From: CAYVIB01 sp964451365
Lineage (GTDB): Bacteria > Pseudomonadota > Gammaproteobacteria > Pseudomonadales > Cellvibrionaceae
Assembly (NCBI GenBank): GCA_964451365.1
Contig: CAYVIB010000001.1
Coordinates: forward strand, 124,001 to 188,000
Direction: 5' to 3'
DNA length: 64,000 bases
Shown here in pieces: positions 17,599-27,915 of the stretch. Position numbers and translations under genes: made by a program. Every line of letters starts with the position of its first letter. Positions within the stretch are counted from its first letter, which is position 1. The notes beneath the pieces are model-generated. The model was given only the letters and a program-made list of their open reading frames with translations, had not been told where the DNA came from and made no database searches.

Positions 17599-20500
17599 AT
17601 GCATAATCTTGAAGGAAAGATTAAAAACCTGTCGCCGGAAAAGCAGGAGCTGTTCAGGCAACTTGCCCGCAAGCGTAACCTTCATATCGCCGACCTGGAG
17701 TATCACGATATTCCGATCCTGCCCCGCGATGGCAAAGGTTTCCCTCTTTCCTCTTCCCAGGAAAGACTTTGGTTTCTGGAGCAGTTCGGTGATCTGAGGG
17801 AGATTTTCAATATATCAGTTGCTTATAGAATTGGGGACCAGCTGGATATTTCAGGATTGAAAGCCGCCTGCGAAAAAACTGTACAGCGTCACGAATCCCT
17901 GAGAACCGTATTTACCGACGTCGATGGAGTACCGTTCCAGCATATCAGGGAAAATTCGGATTTTCTGTTTGAACATGTGGAACTGGCAGGTGGCGGCAAT
18001 GAAGAGCTGGATGCGGTTCTCCGGCAATACCAGAAGCGGCCCTTTGATCTGGCTAATGGTCCCTTGTTCAGGGTTTTGGTTATATCCCTGCCAAATGCCG
18101 AACAGGTACTTTCGTTAACGCTCCACCATATTATTTCCGACGGATGGTCGATGGATATTCTGGTCAAGGAACTGTCGGCAGTCTATTCAGCGATTACTCG
18201 AAATGAGGAAGTATTATACGAACCGCTTCCTATCCAGTATGTGGATTATGCAGGTTGGCAGAAATCGAGACTTCGCGGAGTTGAAATAAAAAAACAACTC
18301 GATTTCTGGCGCCGCGAGCTGGCGGATTCACCCCAACAGCTGGATCTTCCCTGTGATTACCCGCGCGCCAGACAGTTGGATTATAGCGGCTCGGCGGTGC
18401 GTTTCGCTGTGCCCGGTGCATTGGTAAATGACCTTAAGGCACTCGCCAGGGAGCTGAACTGCTCGCTCTACATGGTTTTGCTTTCGGCCTATGCGCTTTT
18501 GCTGTACCGGCATACCGGGTCCAGCGATATTTCCGTCGGGACCGACGTGGCAAACCGAAGTGAACTTAAACTGAAGCCCGTCGTTGGCTTTCTTGTCAAT
18601 CAACTGGTTATCCGATGTCGGTGGGGCGGGGATATCACGCTTCGCGAACTTGTGAAGGTGGTTCGCGGTATTTGTCTGAACGCCTTTGCAAATCAGGATG
18701 TTCCCTTTAATTATCTGGTGGAACAACTGGGTGTGGAACGGGATGCCGGAAAAACCCCGCTTGTCCAAACCAAATTTTCACTGGACAATTCCGCGGACGC
18801 AGGTGCAACGGAAACGAGCGACTCTTATATAGAGACCGAAATTTCCGCGACGGAATTTGACGTTGAACTTGTGCTAAAGGAAATTTCCGGTGAGTTGCAG
18901 GGGGCGTTCAAATACAGAACGGGTATATTTGCGAAGCAAAGTATTGATCTGATGGTGCTGCAGCTGGAAAGAATTTTGCGGACGATCGTAAACAATCCCG
19001 ATTGCAGGCTTTCCGGTCTTGAGCTCATTGAGGAATCACAGTACGAAAAGCTCGTCGCGTATAATCCGGTAAGCACCGCCGTAGGTTCGCACTCATTGAT
19101 TGATTTACTGCTGGAACACGGCACGGCCAGCGAAAACCGAATAGCGGTGACCGGAAAATCCGGGCAGCGCAATTACAAGGAGTTGAGAGAGGACGTACAC
19201 AAGCTGGCCGGTTTTCTGGAGAGCAGCGGAATCGGGCGGGAAGATGTATTGGCGGTTTGCCTGCCCAGGGGAATTGATCTTCTGGTGGCCTATCTGGCTG
19301 TGATGAGAATTGGAGCGGTATATGTTCCGATCGATGAGGGATATGGTTCGGAGAGGAACAGCTACATCATTCGCGATTGTGGCGCCAGGAAAATACTCGT
19401 CAGTGAAGAGACGGTTGGGAATTTTTCCGCCAGTGACGCCGAACCTCTTTTACTGGCGGACGGCTGGCGCGAAACATGCGCGCTGTTGAAAACACAATGG
19501 CCCATTAGCGACCCGGAACAGCTGGCTTATATCTTGTATACCTCGGGATCGACCGGAAATCCAAAGGGTGTGTCGGTTCGCCTGTCCGGGTTGTGCAACT
19601 TTTTGTTCAGTATGCGGGATTTAACCGGAATCTCGCCAGCTGATAATCTGTTGGCCGTGACAACGGTCGCCTTTGATATATCAGGTCTGGAACTTTACCT
19701 GCCACTCCTGGTAAAGGGACGTCTGACAATAGCATCCGAGGAGGAGGCCAGGGACAGTGCGTTGCTTTGGGATATACTCGATCAAAAACAGATTTCATAC
19801 ATGCAGGCGACACCCGCCACCTGGAAAGGATTGTGCACTGTTGCGGGTGAAAGAAAACTGCCGGGACTGAACGCGCTTTGCGGCGGTGAGGCGCTTTCTA
19901 CCAGCCTGGCTGCAGATCTTCAGCAACTCTGTAAGTCGGTGGTCAACCTCTATGGTCCGACTGAAACCACGATATGGTCTTCCGCTCAGTCGCTGGACAA
20001 AGAGGTAATCCGCGATTTGCCCAATGCTCCGTTGGGCCAGCCTATAGCCAATACCGCTTTTTATATCCTGGATAAAAACGGGTATTTACAGTTGCCTGGT
20101 GTACCCGGGGAACTATGCATTGCGGGTGAGGGCCTCGCCAGAAATTATTGGCAAAAGCCGCGGTTGACGGCAGGTGCTTTTATCCCGGACACGTTTTCAG
20201 GTAAACCTGGTTCACGTTTGTATCGTACCGGGGATTGCGTTCGCCTGATGAGCGATGGCCGGCTTGTTTACCTGGGACGATATGATGACCAGGTAAAAGT
20301 GCGGGGTTACCGGATAGAAATTGGAGAAATAGAAACTGCGTTGCGCAAGCACGATCTTGTTGACCAGGCGGTGGTTGTCGCCAGGGAAGACTCCCTGGGC
20401 TTTTCCGAGCTGCACGCGTTTATCATAAGCAAACATGGGACGGAAAATTACAGCCCCCGGGACTGGCAGGAAAAACTATCAAAGCATGTCGCAACGCACC

Positions 20501-23500
20501 TGCCGCCATACATGATTCCAGGCACGATTCAGGCGCTACGGGAATTTCCATTGACCTCCAACGGCAAGGTCAGTCGAAGACACTTGCGCGATATGGTCAG
20601 CTCCGATTCGCACAAAACCTACGCAAGCAAGACCGCGCCGCGCACGGCGTTTGAAAACACCATTGCACAAATTTGGAAAGAGGTACTGAATGCGGAGGAA
20701 GTGTTCGTCGAACAGAACTTCTTTGATTTCGGTGGACATTCGCTGATTGCGGTACAGCTCCTGAATAAAGTGGAAAAAGCGACAGGCAAAAGAATTTCAC
20801 TGCGGGCCTTTTTTGAGGAACCCACACTAAGTACTTTAATCAGCCTGCTATCCAATGAAAATGAGACGGAGCAGGTCTCCTTTGAGGCCAAGCCGGACCC
20901 GGATAATCGTTTTCAACCTTTCCCCCTGACCGACCTGCAACAGGCCTACCTCATAGGCCGCCAGGCCGATTTCGATCTGGGCAGCATCGCCACTCAAAAT
21001 TACACTGAAATACTTATGCGGGATCTGGATGTAGAGCGTTTCACAAGATGCTGGAATATTCTTGTGAATCGACATGAGATGTTGCGAGCGGTGTATCTTT
21101 CAGGGGCCAGGCAGCGGATATTGCCGAGGGTTAAACCCTACGTTCCGGCGTTCAATGACTTCTCCAGCATGAGCGAGCAGAGCAGGGAAGCCGCGTTGGT
21201 GGAAATACGCCAGCAAATGAGTTCACAGACCTTGCCCGAAAAAACGGGGCCACTTTACGACATTCGAATATCCAGGCTCGACAGCGATAACTATAGACTC
21301 CATATTTGCATGGATCTTCTGATATCGGATGTCATGAGTAACATGATTATCTTTAACGAATTGGGGCAGTTATATTACGACGAGAAAAAAGCGCTTCCGG
21401 AACTTCAACTTTCTTTTCGCGATTATATTCTTGCGGAAGAAGCGTTGAAGGAAAGCAGCCACTATGAAAAGGCAAAACAATACTGGCTGGACCGGCTGGA
21501 AGATTTCCCAACCGCGCCCGACCTGCCCCTGGCGAAAAACCCGAAAGAACTTGGCCAACCGGAATTTCGCCGACGCGAATTTCATATCGAACGGGAAGCG
21601 TGGCAAAAATTACAAATCTTTGCCCAAGGCAGGGGTGTTTCTCCCAGCGTTATCATACTGGCGGCATTTGGGCAGATCCTCGGTAGCTGGAGCAAGAACG
21701 ACAGGTTTGCCCTAAACCTGACGCTGTTTAATCGCCTGCCCCTGCATGAAGAGGTGGATCAAATTGTAGGTGATTTTACATCCTCCTTATTGCTCGAAAT
21801 TAATTTTGACTCCAGGAACTCCTACCTGGAACAGGCGAAAGCGGTACAGGAAAGACTGTGGAAAGATCTGGATAACAAAGTGTACAGCGGCGTGAGCGTG
21901 ATCAGGGACCTGACCCGAATCAACGGTGGGTATGATCAGGTCTATATGCCGGTTGTTTTTACCAGTATGTTGGGTATGTCCATGGAAGGAAGGGATCAGT
22001 ATTCATCGGATCGTAACGAAACGTCCAACCCATTGGCGGAGGTCACCTATAGTAACTCCCAGACCTCCCAGGTCTGGTTGGACAATCAGGTAATTGAGCT
22101 TAACGACGGATTGACAGTCGTATGGGACACCATAGATGGATTGTTTCCGGAAGGCATGCTCGATGATATGTTCGATGCCTATAAAAACATTTTTACCGAC
22201 CTGCTGCAGGAAGCGTGCTGGGAGAAAATCCCCCGTGTCGTTCCGCAAAAACAACTTGATATCAGGGCGGTGCTGAACAACCAGTCGATGGACCTGGAAG
22301 AAGCCTTGTTACATACGGCATTTGAACGTGCGGCGGCGTCCGATCCGGATAAAGTGGCGGTGAAGCAGGGAGAAATGTCGATCAACTATGGCCAACTTAA
22401 CCGGTGGAGCGATGGCCTGGCGCTTGCGCTGCGGCAGCGTAATGTAAAGCCCAACAAGCTGGTCGGCATAGTGATGCGCAAAGGTTGGGAGCAAGTCGTG
22501 GCCTTGCTGGCGGTTCTTAAATCCGGCGCGGCCTATCTTCCCATCGATGCGGAACAACCTGCCCAGCGTATACAGGAATTGCTGTCACAGGGAGACTGTA
22601 GTGTGACATTAAGTCAAGCAGGAAGCACGGGCGCGCTGCCGGCCGATATCCATAATATTGTGGTAAGTAAAGAGATTCTTGAATGTAATGATACCGGGCT
22701 CAAAGAACGGATATTGCCTCCGGCGATAAACAGCTGGAGTGATATCGCCTATGTCATTTTTACTTCCGGTTCCACCGGCAAACCGAAAGGAGTGGTTATC
22801 GATCACCGGGGCGCGGTAAATACCATCGAGGATATCAACCGACGCTTTGAGATTTCCTCCAGCGATAGCGTTTTGGCTTTGTCATCCCTGAATTTCGATC
22901 TGTCGGTGTACGACATTTTTGGAATGCTCTCGGTCGGCGGAAGCATTGTTATACCGGAAGATAACGTTAAAAAAGAGGTGAAAACGTGGTTTCAACTGGT
23001 TAAGCAGCACGGTGTCACCGTTTGGAACACCGTGCCGGCGCTGATGGGGCTGTTTACCGAGTACTGTGAACAGGTAGGTGAACCGGCTATCAACCAGCTG
23101 CGTCTCGTCATGATGAGTGGCGACTGGATACCGGTGGATTTGCCCGATCGGATTAAAAACCTGAACGAAGAATGTAAAGTGGTCAGTCTGGGCGGAGCAA
23201 CGGAAGCGTCTATCTGGTCGATCATCCACGAAATTAATTCATCGTGTAAAAACCTGAACAGCGTTCCCTACGGCATCCCGCTTACAAACCAGAGCTTCCA
23301 CGTGTTGGACAGGAACCTGCGGCCGTGTCCCGATTGGGTCATTGGTGAACTTTATATCGGAGGAATTGGACTGGCAAAAGGCTATTGGCGGGACAAGGAA
23401 AAAACCGATAGCAGCTTCGTCACCGATAGCAGTGGTAAACGCCTGTATCGTACCGGCGACTTGGGGCGTTACACACAAGACGGTGTCATAGAGTTTCTCG

Positions 23501-26500
23501 GTCGGGAGGACAGCCAGGTTAAAATCCAGGGTTACCGGGTTGAGCTGGGCGAGATCGAGGCAGTGTTAAATCGACATGACGAAATTTCGCAGTCAGTGGT
23601 GAATGTTTATCGGGATGAGGCTGGAAACAAAAATCTCGTTGCCTATGTTTCATATGAAAGTAAAACCTGCGATGACGAGCCACAGTCCGGTGTTGAATCG
23701 GCTGGCATTTTAGTTGAAGAACAGGAGAAGGCCCTGTTCAGGCTGGAACAAAAAGCAGTCCGGCATTTCAGCGAGAATTATCCGGCCGTAGCCCTCAAGG
23801 CAATCGACAGAGTTGGCGACAAGAGCAATGTGTGCGATGAGAGCATCGACAGGATAAGCACACTGCTGTCAGGTCTGCGCCAAACCAAAATTGAAGGTGC
23901 CGCGCTACCAAAGTACTTCTATCCATCCGCTTCCAGCCTCTATCCCGTTCAGGCATATGTCAGTATTGCCAGGGAATATGACAATGTGGAGCCGGGATTT
24001 TATTACTACTCCAGCGGAAAGAACACACTGGTAAAGTTATCAGAGTATCGACAACGTCCGGAGCGTGACCAGCAAGATGACCTGCGCATCTATTGGATTG
24101 CCGATCTCGATGCGATTAATCCGATGTACCCGGAAAACCTGGTTGAAAAATTCCTGTTCCTGGAGACCGGACATATCAATGCAATCATAAAATCGCAAGC
24201 CCGGCAGCTGTCGACGGCGGCGGATTATGTTTGCGACAGGAATTCACCGGCAAACGACCTGGACAGGAGCCTGCTGCCGGCAAACTCATTCTTTCTGGGG
24301 TATACCGATATTGGAGCGAACCAGGATTATGATTTGATCAAGCCGCAAAAAGTTATGACTGATCCAACCATGTTGCCCGCTGAATCCAGTAGCGGGAAAA
24401 CATACCGTTTGCCTCAGGAAAACCCATCTGGCTCCCAACAGTACGACTGTCTTCAAAGACAAAGTTTCCGTAAGTTTATTGGCGGGCAGTTGGCAGCACA
24501 TCAGCTGGCAAGTGTTTTAAGCAGCCTTGTTGCGAATATTCCCGCGCGATTGGACATCATTATTCACTGCTATCAGGATTTTACCAATTGGGGTGGACAG
24601 GGGTGGTATCGCTATATTCGAGACAGTCACAGCATTGAAGCGCTGGAAGCCGGGCAGGATGGCAGTATTTTTCGCGAGATGTTGAACGGGGAAAACATCC
24701 GAATATTCGAACGATCAGGTTTCGCGCTTTTTATCGTTGATCATAATAAAACGTCCCAATCAATCTGGATGGAGACACTGGTTGCCGTCGGCGAGTCCTG
24801 CCAGCAAATGATGAGTTCCTCCTGGCGGTTCGGCGTGGGTCTATGTCCAATAGGCGATTTGAATAACGAGGTATTCAACAGCAAGCTTAATTTCGATGGC
24901 GCATCCAGGGTCCTCTACGCCTTCCTTGGCGGTGCGATCGAAGAAAGCCAAACGCGGTACTGGGATGAAGGTGAAAGTTCAACTGCCGGTATTAGCCGGG
25001 AAGATGGACTGGTTGCCTACCTGCGGGAAATCCTGCCGATCTATATGGTGCCCAAAGTAATCATTCCGCTTCGGAAAATTCCGTTAACCGGTAATGGCAA
25101 GATAGACAGAAAGTCTCTTCCGGTACCCAGGATGGAGCAGCCGCATAAAGTTGCCCGCGAGCCGAAAACGCCACTGGAAATAAAGATTGCCGCCATTTGG
25201 AAGGAACTGCTGTCGCTTGACGTAATCGACACGAGCGACAATTTCTTTCAAAAAGGTGGGAACTCTCTGGTCGCCATGCGAATTGTCTCCAGGCTTGAGA
25301 TTGATCATGGTATCGTCGTGACGCTGAGAAACCTGTTTGAGTATCCGACCATTGCGGAACTGGCTCATTTCCTGGCAAGCGACGTTAACGAAATAAAAAA
25401 CCAAAAGCCGGATATCTACCGGATTGCCGGGCGGCAGAATGTCGAGAACCGCAATGATGTATTTCCGCTTACCCAGGCTCAGCGGGACTTGTTTGTTCAC
25501 AGCCAGGTAAATGACGGACAGACTGCCTACAACATACCGTTTGCCCTGCAGGTGACTGGTGACCTGGATGTGGAGACGATGCGTCGGTCTATCCAGTATC
25601 TGCTGGAACGACACGATGCATTGCGAACGAGATTTTCTTTCAAGGACGGGGAAATTTGCCAAAGAATCGAACAACATCAAGACCTTTTTTTCAAACAGGT
25701 AAACATCGATAAAACATTATCGGAAGAGAAAATTCAGGCATGGATAACGGAATTTTTGGAGGAGGAGTCCAATCACCAGTTTGATATGTTTAACGGCAAA
25801 ATGATGCGCTGCCATCTTTTAGTCATTAACGAGAGCAGACATATCCTGATGTTGAACGTTCATCATATCGTAGCGGATTACATGTCCGTGGATATTCTGA
25901 TTCGGGAGTTGGGACAGATTTACTCCGGAATGGTCGAGAGCAAGCCGATAGAACTGCCGCATCTTTCTTTGCAGTTTAAGGACTATGTTCTTTGGCGGGA
26001 GCATTATCGCCAGAGCGATGAAGGACGGGAGGAACGGGATTATTGGAAGCGTTTGCTAAAAGATCTGCCCCCACAGGAACTGCCGAAAAATCCGGATTAT
26101 GTGCGGGATAGCGCCGATGGGTGGAAGACCTACTCGATTGAAAACAGATTGACGGATGCAATCAGAGCGCGGTACCAGGGAACGGGAATTACCATGTTTA
26201 CTGTAGGCCTGGTGGCGGTGCATCAACTTGTCAGCGCGTTGACAGGCCAGCGGGACCTGGCGATTGGCACGCCTATAAGCACGCGATTTAACCCGGATCT
26301 CGAAAAGATCGTTGGTTTAATGCTCAACACGCTTGTCCTCAGGATCGATAGTTCCGCCACCCGCTCGATTGGCGAGCTGCTGGAACAGGCCAGGTCACAT
26401 GTTGTTTCAGCCTTTGCGCATAAAGAGCTCGCACCGGAAAATAATAACCTGTATCGGGTACGCTATGTTTATCGAAGACTAAATACCGGTATAGAGGAAA

Positions 26501-26829
26501 AAGGAAAGGTGTTAAGCATCGAAACCCTGGAGCTGGGTAAAAAGCAGGCCAAGTTTGATTTACTGGTCACCGTCAACGAGACGGATAAAGAAGTATTTGG
26601 AGAGTTTGAATACCGGTCCTCGATATTCAGCAGCGGTACTGTTGATCTAATGAAAATACAGTTCGCTAAAATCCTGGAAGAAATTGCATTTAACGATGGT
26701 GGCACCCTTGAAAGTCTCAGCAATTCTCTCCAGGATCTGAATCAAACTGCCCAACGGGAAAAAATCACCACCCTAAAACAGCAAAACCGCGACAGATTGA
26801 AAAGCGTGCTGAGTAAAAAGCACGCTTAA
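17599..26829 (+). CDS. NRPS: C-A(Gly)-PCP-Cy-A(Cys) with embedded oxidase-PCP-C
   Basis: 3076 aa from the ATG at 17599; a TTG 42 bases upstream is also in frame but lacks support. Order: C (47-475, H176-H177), A (514-997), PCP (1014-1084), Cy (1104-1550, D1239/D1244/S1247), A core (1577-2020), Ox insert (2034-2464, YPSASSLYPVQ), A9-A10 (2465-2509), PCP (2522-2594), and a final C (2617-3040, H2755-H2756 in HHIVADYMS). Manual codes are DILQLGLIWK (Gly) and DLYNMSLIWK (Cys). The Cy-A-Ox-PCP module should give a thiazole from cysteine. The protein ends on a C domain with no A or PCP of its own, so that C probably serves the Asp module two genes downstream, whose N-terminal C-like domain lacks catalytic residues. 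Confidence 0.95.
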   Translation: MHNLEGKIKNLSPEKQELFRQLARKRNLHIADLEYHDIPILPRDGKGFPLSSSQERLWFLEQFGDLREIFNISVAYRIGDQLDISGLKAACEKTVQRHESLRTVFTDVDGVPFQHIRENSDFLFEHVELAGGGNEELDAVLRQYQKRPFDLANGPLFRVLVISLPNAEQVLSLTLHHIISDGWSMDILVKELSAVYSAITRNEEVLYEPLPIQYVDYAGWQKSRLRGVEIKKQLDFWRRELADSPQQLDLPCDYPRARQLDYSGSAVRFAVPGALVNDLKALARELNCSLYMVLLSAYALLLYRHTGSSDISVGTDVANRSELKLKPVVGFLVNQLVIRCRWGGDITLRELVKVVRGICLNAFANQDVPFNYLVEQLGVERDAGKTPLVQTKFSLDNSADAGATETSDSYIETEISATEFDVELVLKEISGELQGAFKYRTGIFAKQSIDLMVLQLERILRTIVNNPDCRLSGLELIEESQYEKLVAYNPVSTAVGSHSLIDLLLEHGTASENRIAVTGKSGQRNYKELREDVHKLAGFLESSGIGREDVLAVCLPRGIDLLVAYLAVMRIGAVYVPIDEGYGSERNSYIIRDCGARKILVSEETVGNFSASDAEPLLLADGWRETCALLKTQWPISDPEQLAYILYTSGSTGNPKGVSVRLSGLCNFLFSMRDLTGISPADNLLAVTTVAFDISGLELYLPLLVKGRLTIASEEEARDSALLWDILDQKQISYMQATPATWKGLCTVAGERKLPGLNALCGGEALSTSLAADLQQLCKSVVNLYGPTETTIWSSAQSLDKEVIRDLPNAPLGQPIANTAFYILDKNGYLQLPGVPGELCIAGEGLARNYWQKPRLTAGAFIPDTFSGKPGSRLYRTGDCVRLMSDGRLVYLGRYDDQVKVRGYRIEIGEIETALRKHDLVDQAVVVAREDSLGFSELHAFIISKHGTENYSPRDWQEKLSKHVATHLPPYMIPGTIQALREFPLTSNGKVSRRHLRDMVSSDSHKTYASKTAPRTAFENTIAQIWKEVLNAEEVFVEQNFFDFGGHSLIAVQLLNKVEKATGKRISLRAFFEEPTLSTLISLLSNENETEQVSFEAKPDPDNRFQPFPLTDLQQAYLIGRQADFDLGSIATQNYTEILMRDLDVERFTRCWNILVNRHEMLRAVYLSGARQRILPRVKPYVPAFNDFSSMSEQSREAALVEIRQQMSSQTLPEKTGPLYDIRISRLDSDNYRLHICMDLLISDVMSNMIIFNELGQLYYDEKKALPELQLSFRDYILAEEALKESSHYEKAKQYWLDRLEDFPTAPDLPLAKNPKELGQPEFRRREFHIEREAWQKLQIFAQGRGVSPSVIILAAFGQILGSWSKNDRFALNLTLFNRLPLHEEVDQIVGDFTSSLLLEINFDSRNSYLEQAKAVQERLWKDLDNKVYSGVSVIRDLTRINGGYDQVYMPVVFTSMLGMSMEGRDQYSSDRNETSNPLAEVTYSNSQTSQVWLDNQVIELNDGLTVVWDTIDGLFPEGMLDDMFDAYKNIFTDLLQEACWEKIPRVVPQKQLDIRAVLNNQSMDLEEALLHTAFERAAASDPDKVAVKQGEMSINYGQLNRWSDGLALALRQRNVKPNKLVGIVMRKGWEQVVALLAVLKSGAAYLPIDAEQPAQRIQELLSQGDCSVTLSQAGSTGALPADIHNIVVSKEILECNDTGLKERILPPAINSWSDIAYVIFTSGSTGKPKGVVIDHRGAVNTIEDINRRFEISSSDSVLALSSLNFDLSVYDIFGMLSVGGSIVIPEDNVKKEVKTWFQLVKQHGVTVWNTVPALMGLFTEYCEQVGEPAINQLRLVMMSGDWIPVDLPDRIKNLNEECKVVSLGGATEASIWSIIHEINSSCKNLNSVPYGIPLTNQSFHVLDRNLRPCPDWVIGELYIGGIGLAKGYWRDKEKTDSSFVTDSSGKRLYRTGDLGRYTQDGVIEFLGREDSQVKIQGYRVELGEIEAVLNRHDEISQSVVNVYRDEAGNKNLVAYVSYESKTCDDEPQSGVESAGILVEEQEKALFRLEQKAVRHFSENYPAVALKAIDRVGDKSNVCDESIDRISTLLSGLRQTKIEGAALPKYFYPSASSLYPVQAYVSIAREYDNVEPGFYYYSSGKNTLVKLSEYRQRPERDQQDDLRIYWIADLDAINPMYPENLVEKFLFLETGHINAIIKSQARQLSTAADYVCDRNSPANDLDRSLLPANSFFLGYTDIGANQDYDLIKPQKVMTDPTMLPAESSSGKTYRLPQENPSGSQQYDCLQRQSFRKFIGGQLAAHQLASVLSSLVANIPARLDIIIHCYQDFTNWGGQGWYRYIRDSHSIEALEAGQDGSIFREMLNGENIRIFERSGFALFIVDHNKTSQSIWMETLVAVGESCQQMMSSSWRFGVGLCPIGDLNNEVFNSKLNFDGASRVLYAFLGGAIEESQTRYWDEGESSTAGISREDGLVAYLREILPIYMVPKVIIPLRKIPLTGNGKIDRKSLPVPRMEQPHKVAREPKTPLEIKIAAIWKELLSLDVIDTSDNFFQKGGNSLVAMRIVSRLEIDHGIVVTLRNLFEYPTIAELAHFLASDVNEIKNQKPDIYRIAGRQNVENRNDVFPLTQAQRDLFVHSQVNDGQTAYNIPFALQVTGDLDVETMRRSIQYLLERHDALRTRFSFKDGEICQRIEQHQDLFFKQVNIDKTLSEEKIQAWITEFLEEESNHQFDMFNGKMMRCHLLVINESRHILMLNVHHIVADYMSVDILIRELGQIYSGMVESKPIELPHLSLQFKDYVLWREHYRQSDEGREERDYWKRLLKDLPPQELPKNPDYVRDSADGWKTYSIENRLTDAIRARYQGTGITMFTVGLVAVHQLVSALTGQRDLAIGTPISTRFNPDLEKIVGLMLNTLVLRIDSSATRSIGELLEQARSHVVSAFAHKELAPENNNLYRVRYVYRRLNTGIEEKGKVLSIETLELGKKQAKFDLLVTVNETDKEVFGEFEYRSSIFSSGTVDLMKIQFAKILEEIAFNDGGTLESLSNSLQDLNQTAQREKITTLKQQNRDRLKSVLSKKHA
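26802..26827 (+). terminator. Perfect 9-bp hairpin over the end of the NRPS gene; possible weak terminator or attenuator
   Basis: The arms AAGCGTGCT (26802-26810) and AGCACGCTT (26819-26827) pair perfectly around an 8-base loop. The hairpin covers the last codons and the first base of the stop. A T-run appears only about 11 bases later, so it is not a textbook intrinsic terminator. It may lower, or protect, transcript between the 9-kb synthetase gene and the small hydroxylase gene. Confidence 0.45.
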
Positions 26830-26905
26830 TTATTCGATTTTTGTCATCGATATAATTCCACTTCTCAAATGCTATTGTCTTCTCTTAATCAATTGAGTGA
26901 TACCC

Positions 26906-27901
26906 ATGAACAGCCACAATTCAGATCTCACCGTCTTGACCGATATGGGAAAAGGAGCTCCCCTGATTGCGGTTGAATCCGGAAATCGACGGTTATGTAT
27001 TATCGACTGGGTGAAAAATAACAAGGACAAGATAGATGATATTTTGTTGTCCAGGGGCGGTGTGTTGTTTCGGAATTTCAGGATAAACGGCGCCGTGCAT
27101 TTCGAGCGCTTTATCCGGGAAGCATTTGGATATGACTTGCTAAGCTACGAAAACCGTTCGACCCCACGTTCCAGTGTGAAGGGCAATGTATACAGTTCAA
27201 CAGAGTATCCAAAAGATCAGCATATTCCATTGCATAATGAAAATTCATATACATTAAGCTGGGCCCGTAAGATCTTCTTTTACTGTATCAAACCTGCCGA
27301 GTGCGGAGGGGAAACACCCGTAGCCGATAGCCGGGAGATATATAAACGCCTCCCCGAGGTCGTGCGAAAGGAGTTTGTCGAAAAAGGACTGATGTATGTC
27401 AGAAATTATCACGATCTCGACCTGTCGTGGCAGGAGGTATTTCAAACACAGGACAGGAAGATGGTGGAAGATTACTGCGAAAGCAATGCCATGGAATACG
27501 AATGGCTGAGTGAAAATCACCTGCGCACAAAGCAGGTGGCACAGGCTGTGATTGAGCATCCTGTTACGAGTGAACCCATCTGGTTTAACCAGGCTCACCT
27601 GTTTCATATTTCCAATCTCTCCGGGGATATTCGGTCAACCCTGGAAGATAACCTGGGCAAAAATATGCTCCCGAGAAATGTCTACCATGCGGACGGTAGT
27701 GATATTAATGAAGAGTATCTTGACATAATCAGGCAGGCATACGAAGACTGCCAATTCAGCTTTCCATGGAAAAGCGGGGATATCCTGTTGTTGGATAATA
27801 TGAGGGTTGCACATGGAAGAAAACCGTTCGAAGGAAGCAGGAAGGTGGTTGTGGGAATGATTGATCCCTTCGTTAATAATAATCTTCGGAAATGCGCATA
27901 A
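26906..27901 (+). CDS. SyrP-like Fe(II)/2-oxoglutarate dioxygenase, probable aspartate beta-hydroxylase
   Basis: 331 aa from the ATG at 26906; a GTG nine bases upstream is in frame. The iron site follows the HxE...H pattern of the clavaminate-synthase-like group: H110 and E112 in LHNENSY, and H303 in VAHGRKPFEGSRKV, whose Arg would bind 2-oxoglutarate. The stretches FFYCIKPAECGGETPVADSR and ILLLDNMRVAHG are typical of SyrP and related NRPS hydroxylases. It lies directly upstream of a synthetase with two Asp-type adenylation domains, the first preceded by an interface-like domain. The best inference is beta-hydroxylation of PCP-bound aspartate. A TATAAT at 26851-26856 could give it some independent transcription, but the -35 side is poor. 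Confidence 0.88.
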   Translation: MNSHNSDLTVLTDMGKGAPLIAVESGNRRLCIIDWVKNNKDKIDDILLSRGGVLFRNFRINGAVHFERFIREAFGYDLLSYENRSTPRSSVKGNVYSSTEYPKDQHIPLHNENSYTLSWARKIFFYCIKPAECGGETPVADSREIYKRLPEVVRKEFVEKGLMYVRNYHDLDLSWQEVFQTQDRKMVEDYCESNAMEYEWLSENHLRTKQVAQAVIEHPVTSEPIWFNQAHLFHISNLSGDIRSTLEDNLGKNMLPRNVYHADGSDINEEYLDIIRQAYEDCQFSFPWKSGDILLLDNMRVAHGRKPFEGSRKVVVGMIDPFVNNNLRKCA

Positions 27902-27915
27902 AAGGTATATCGATA

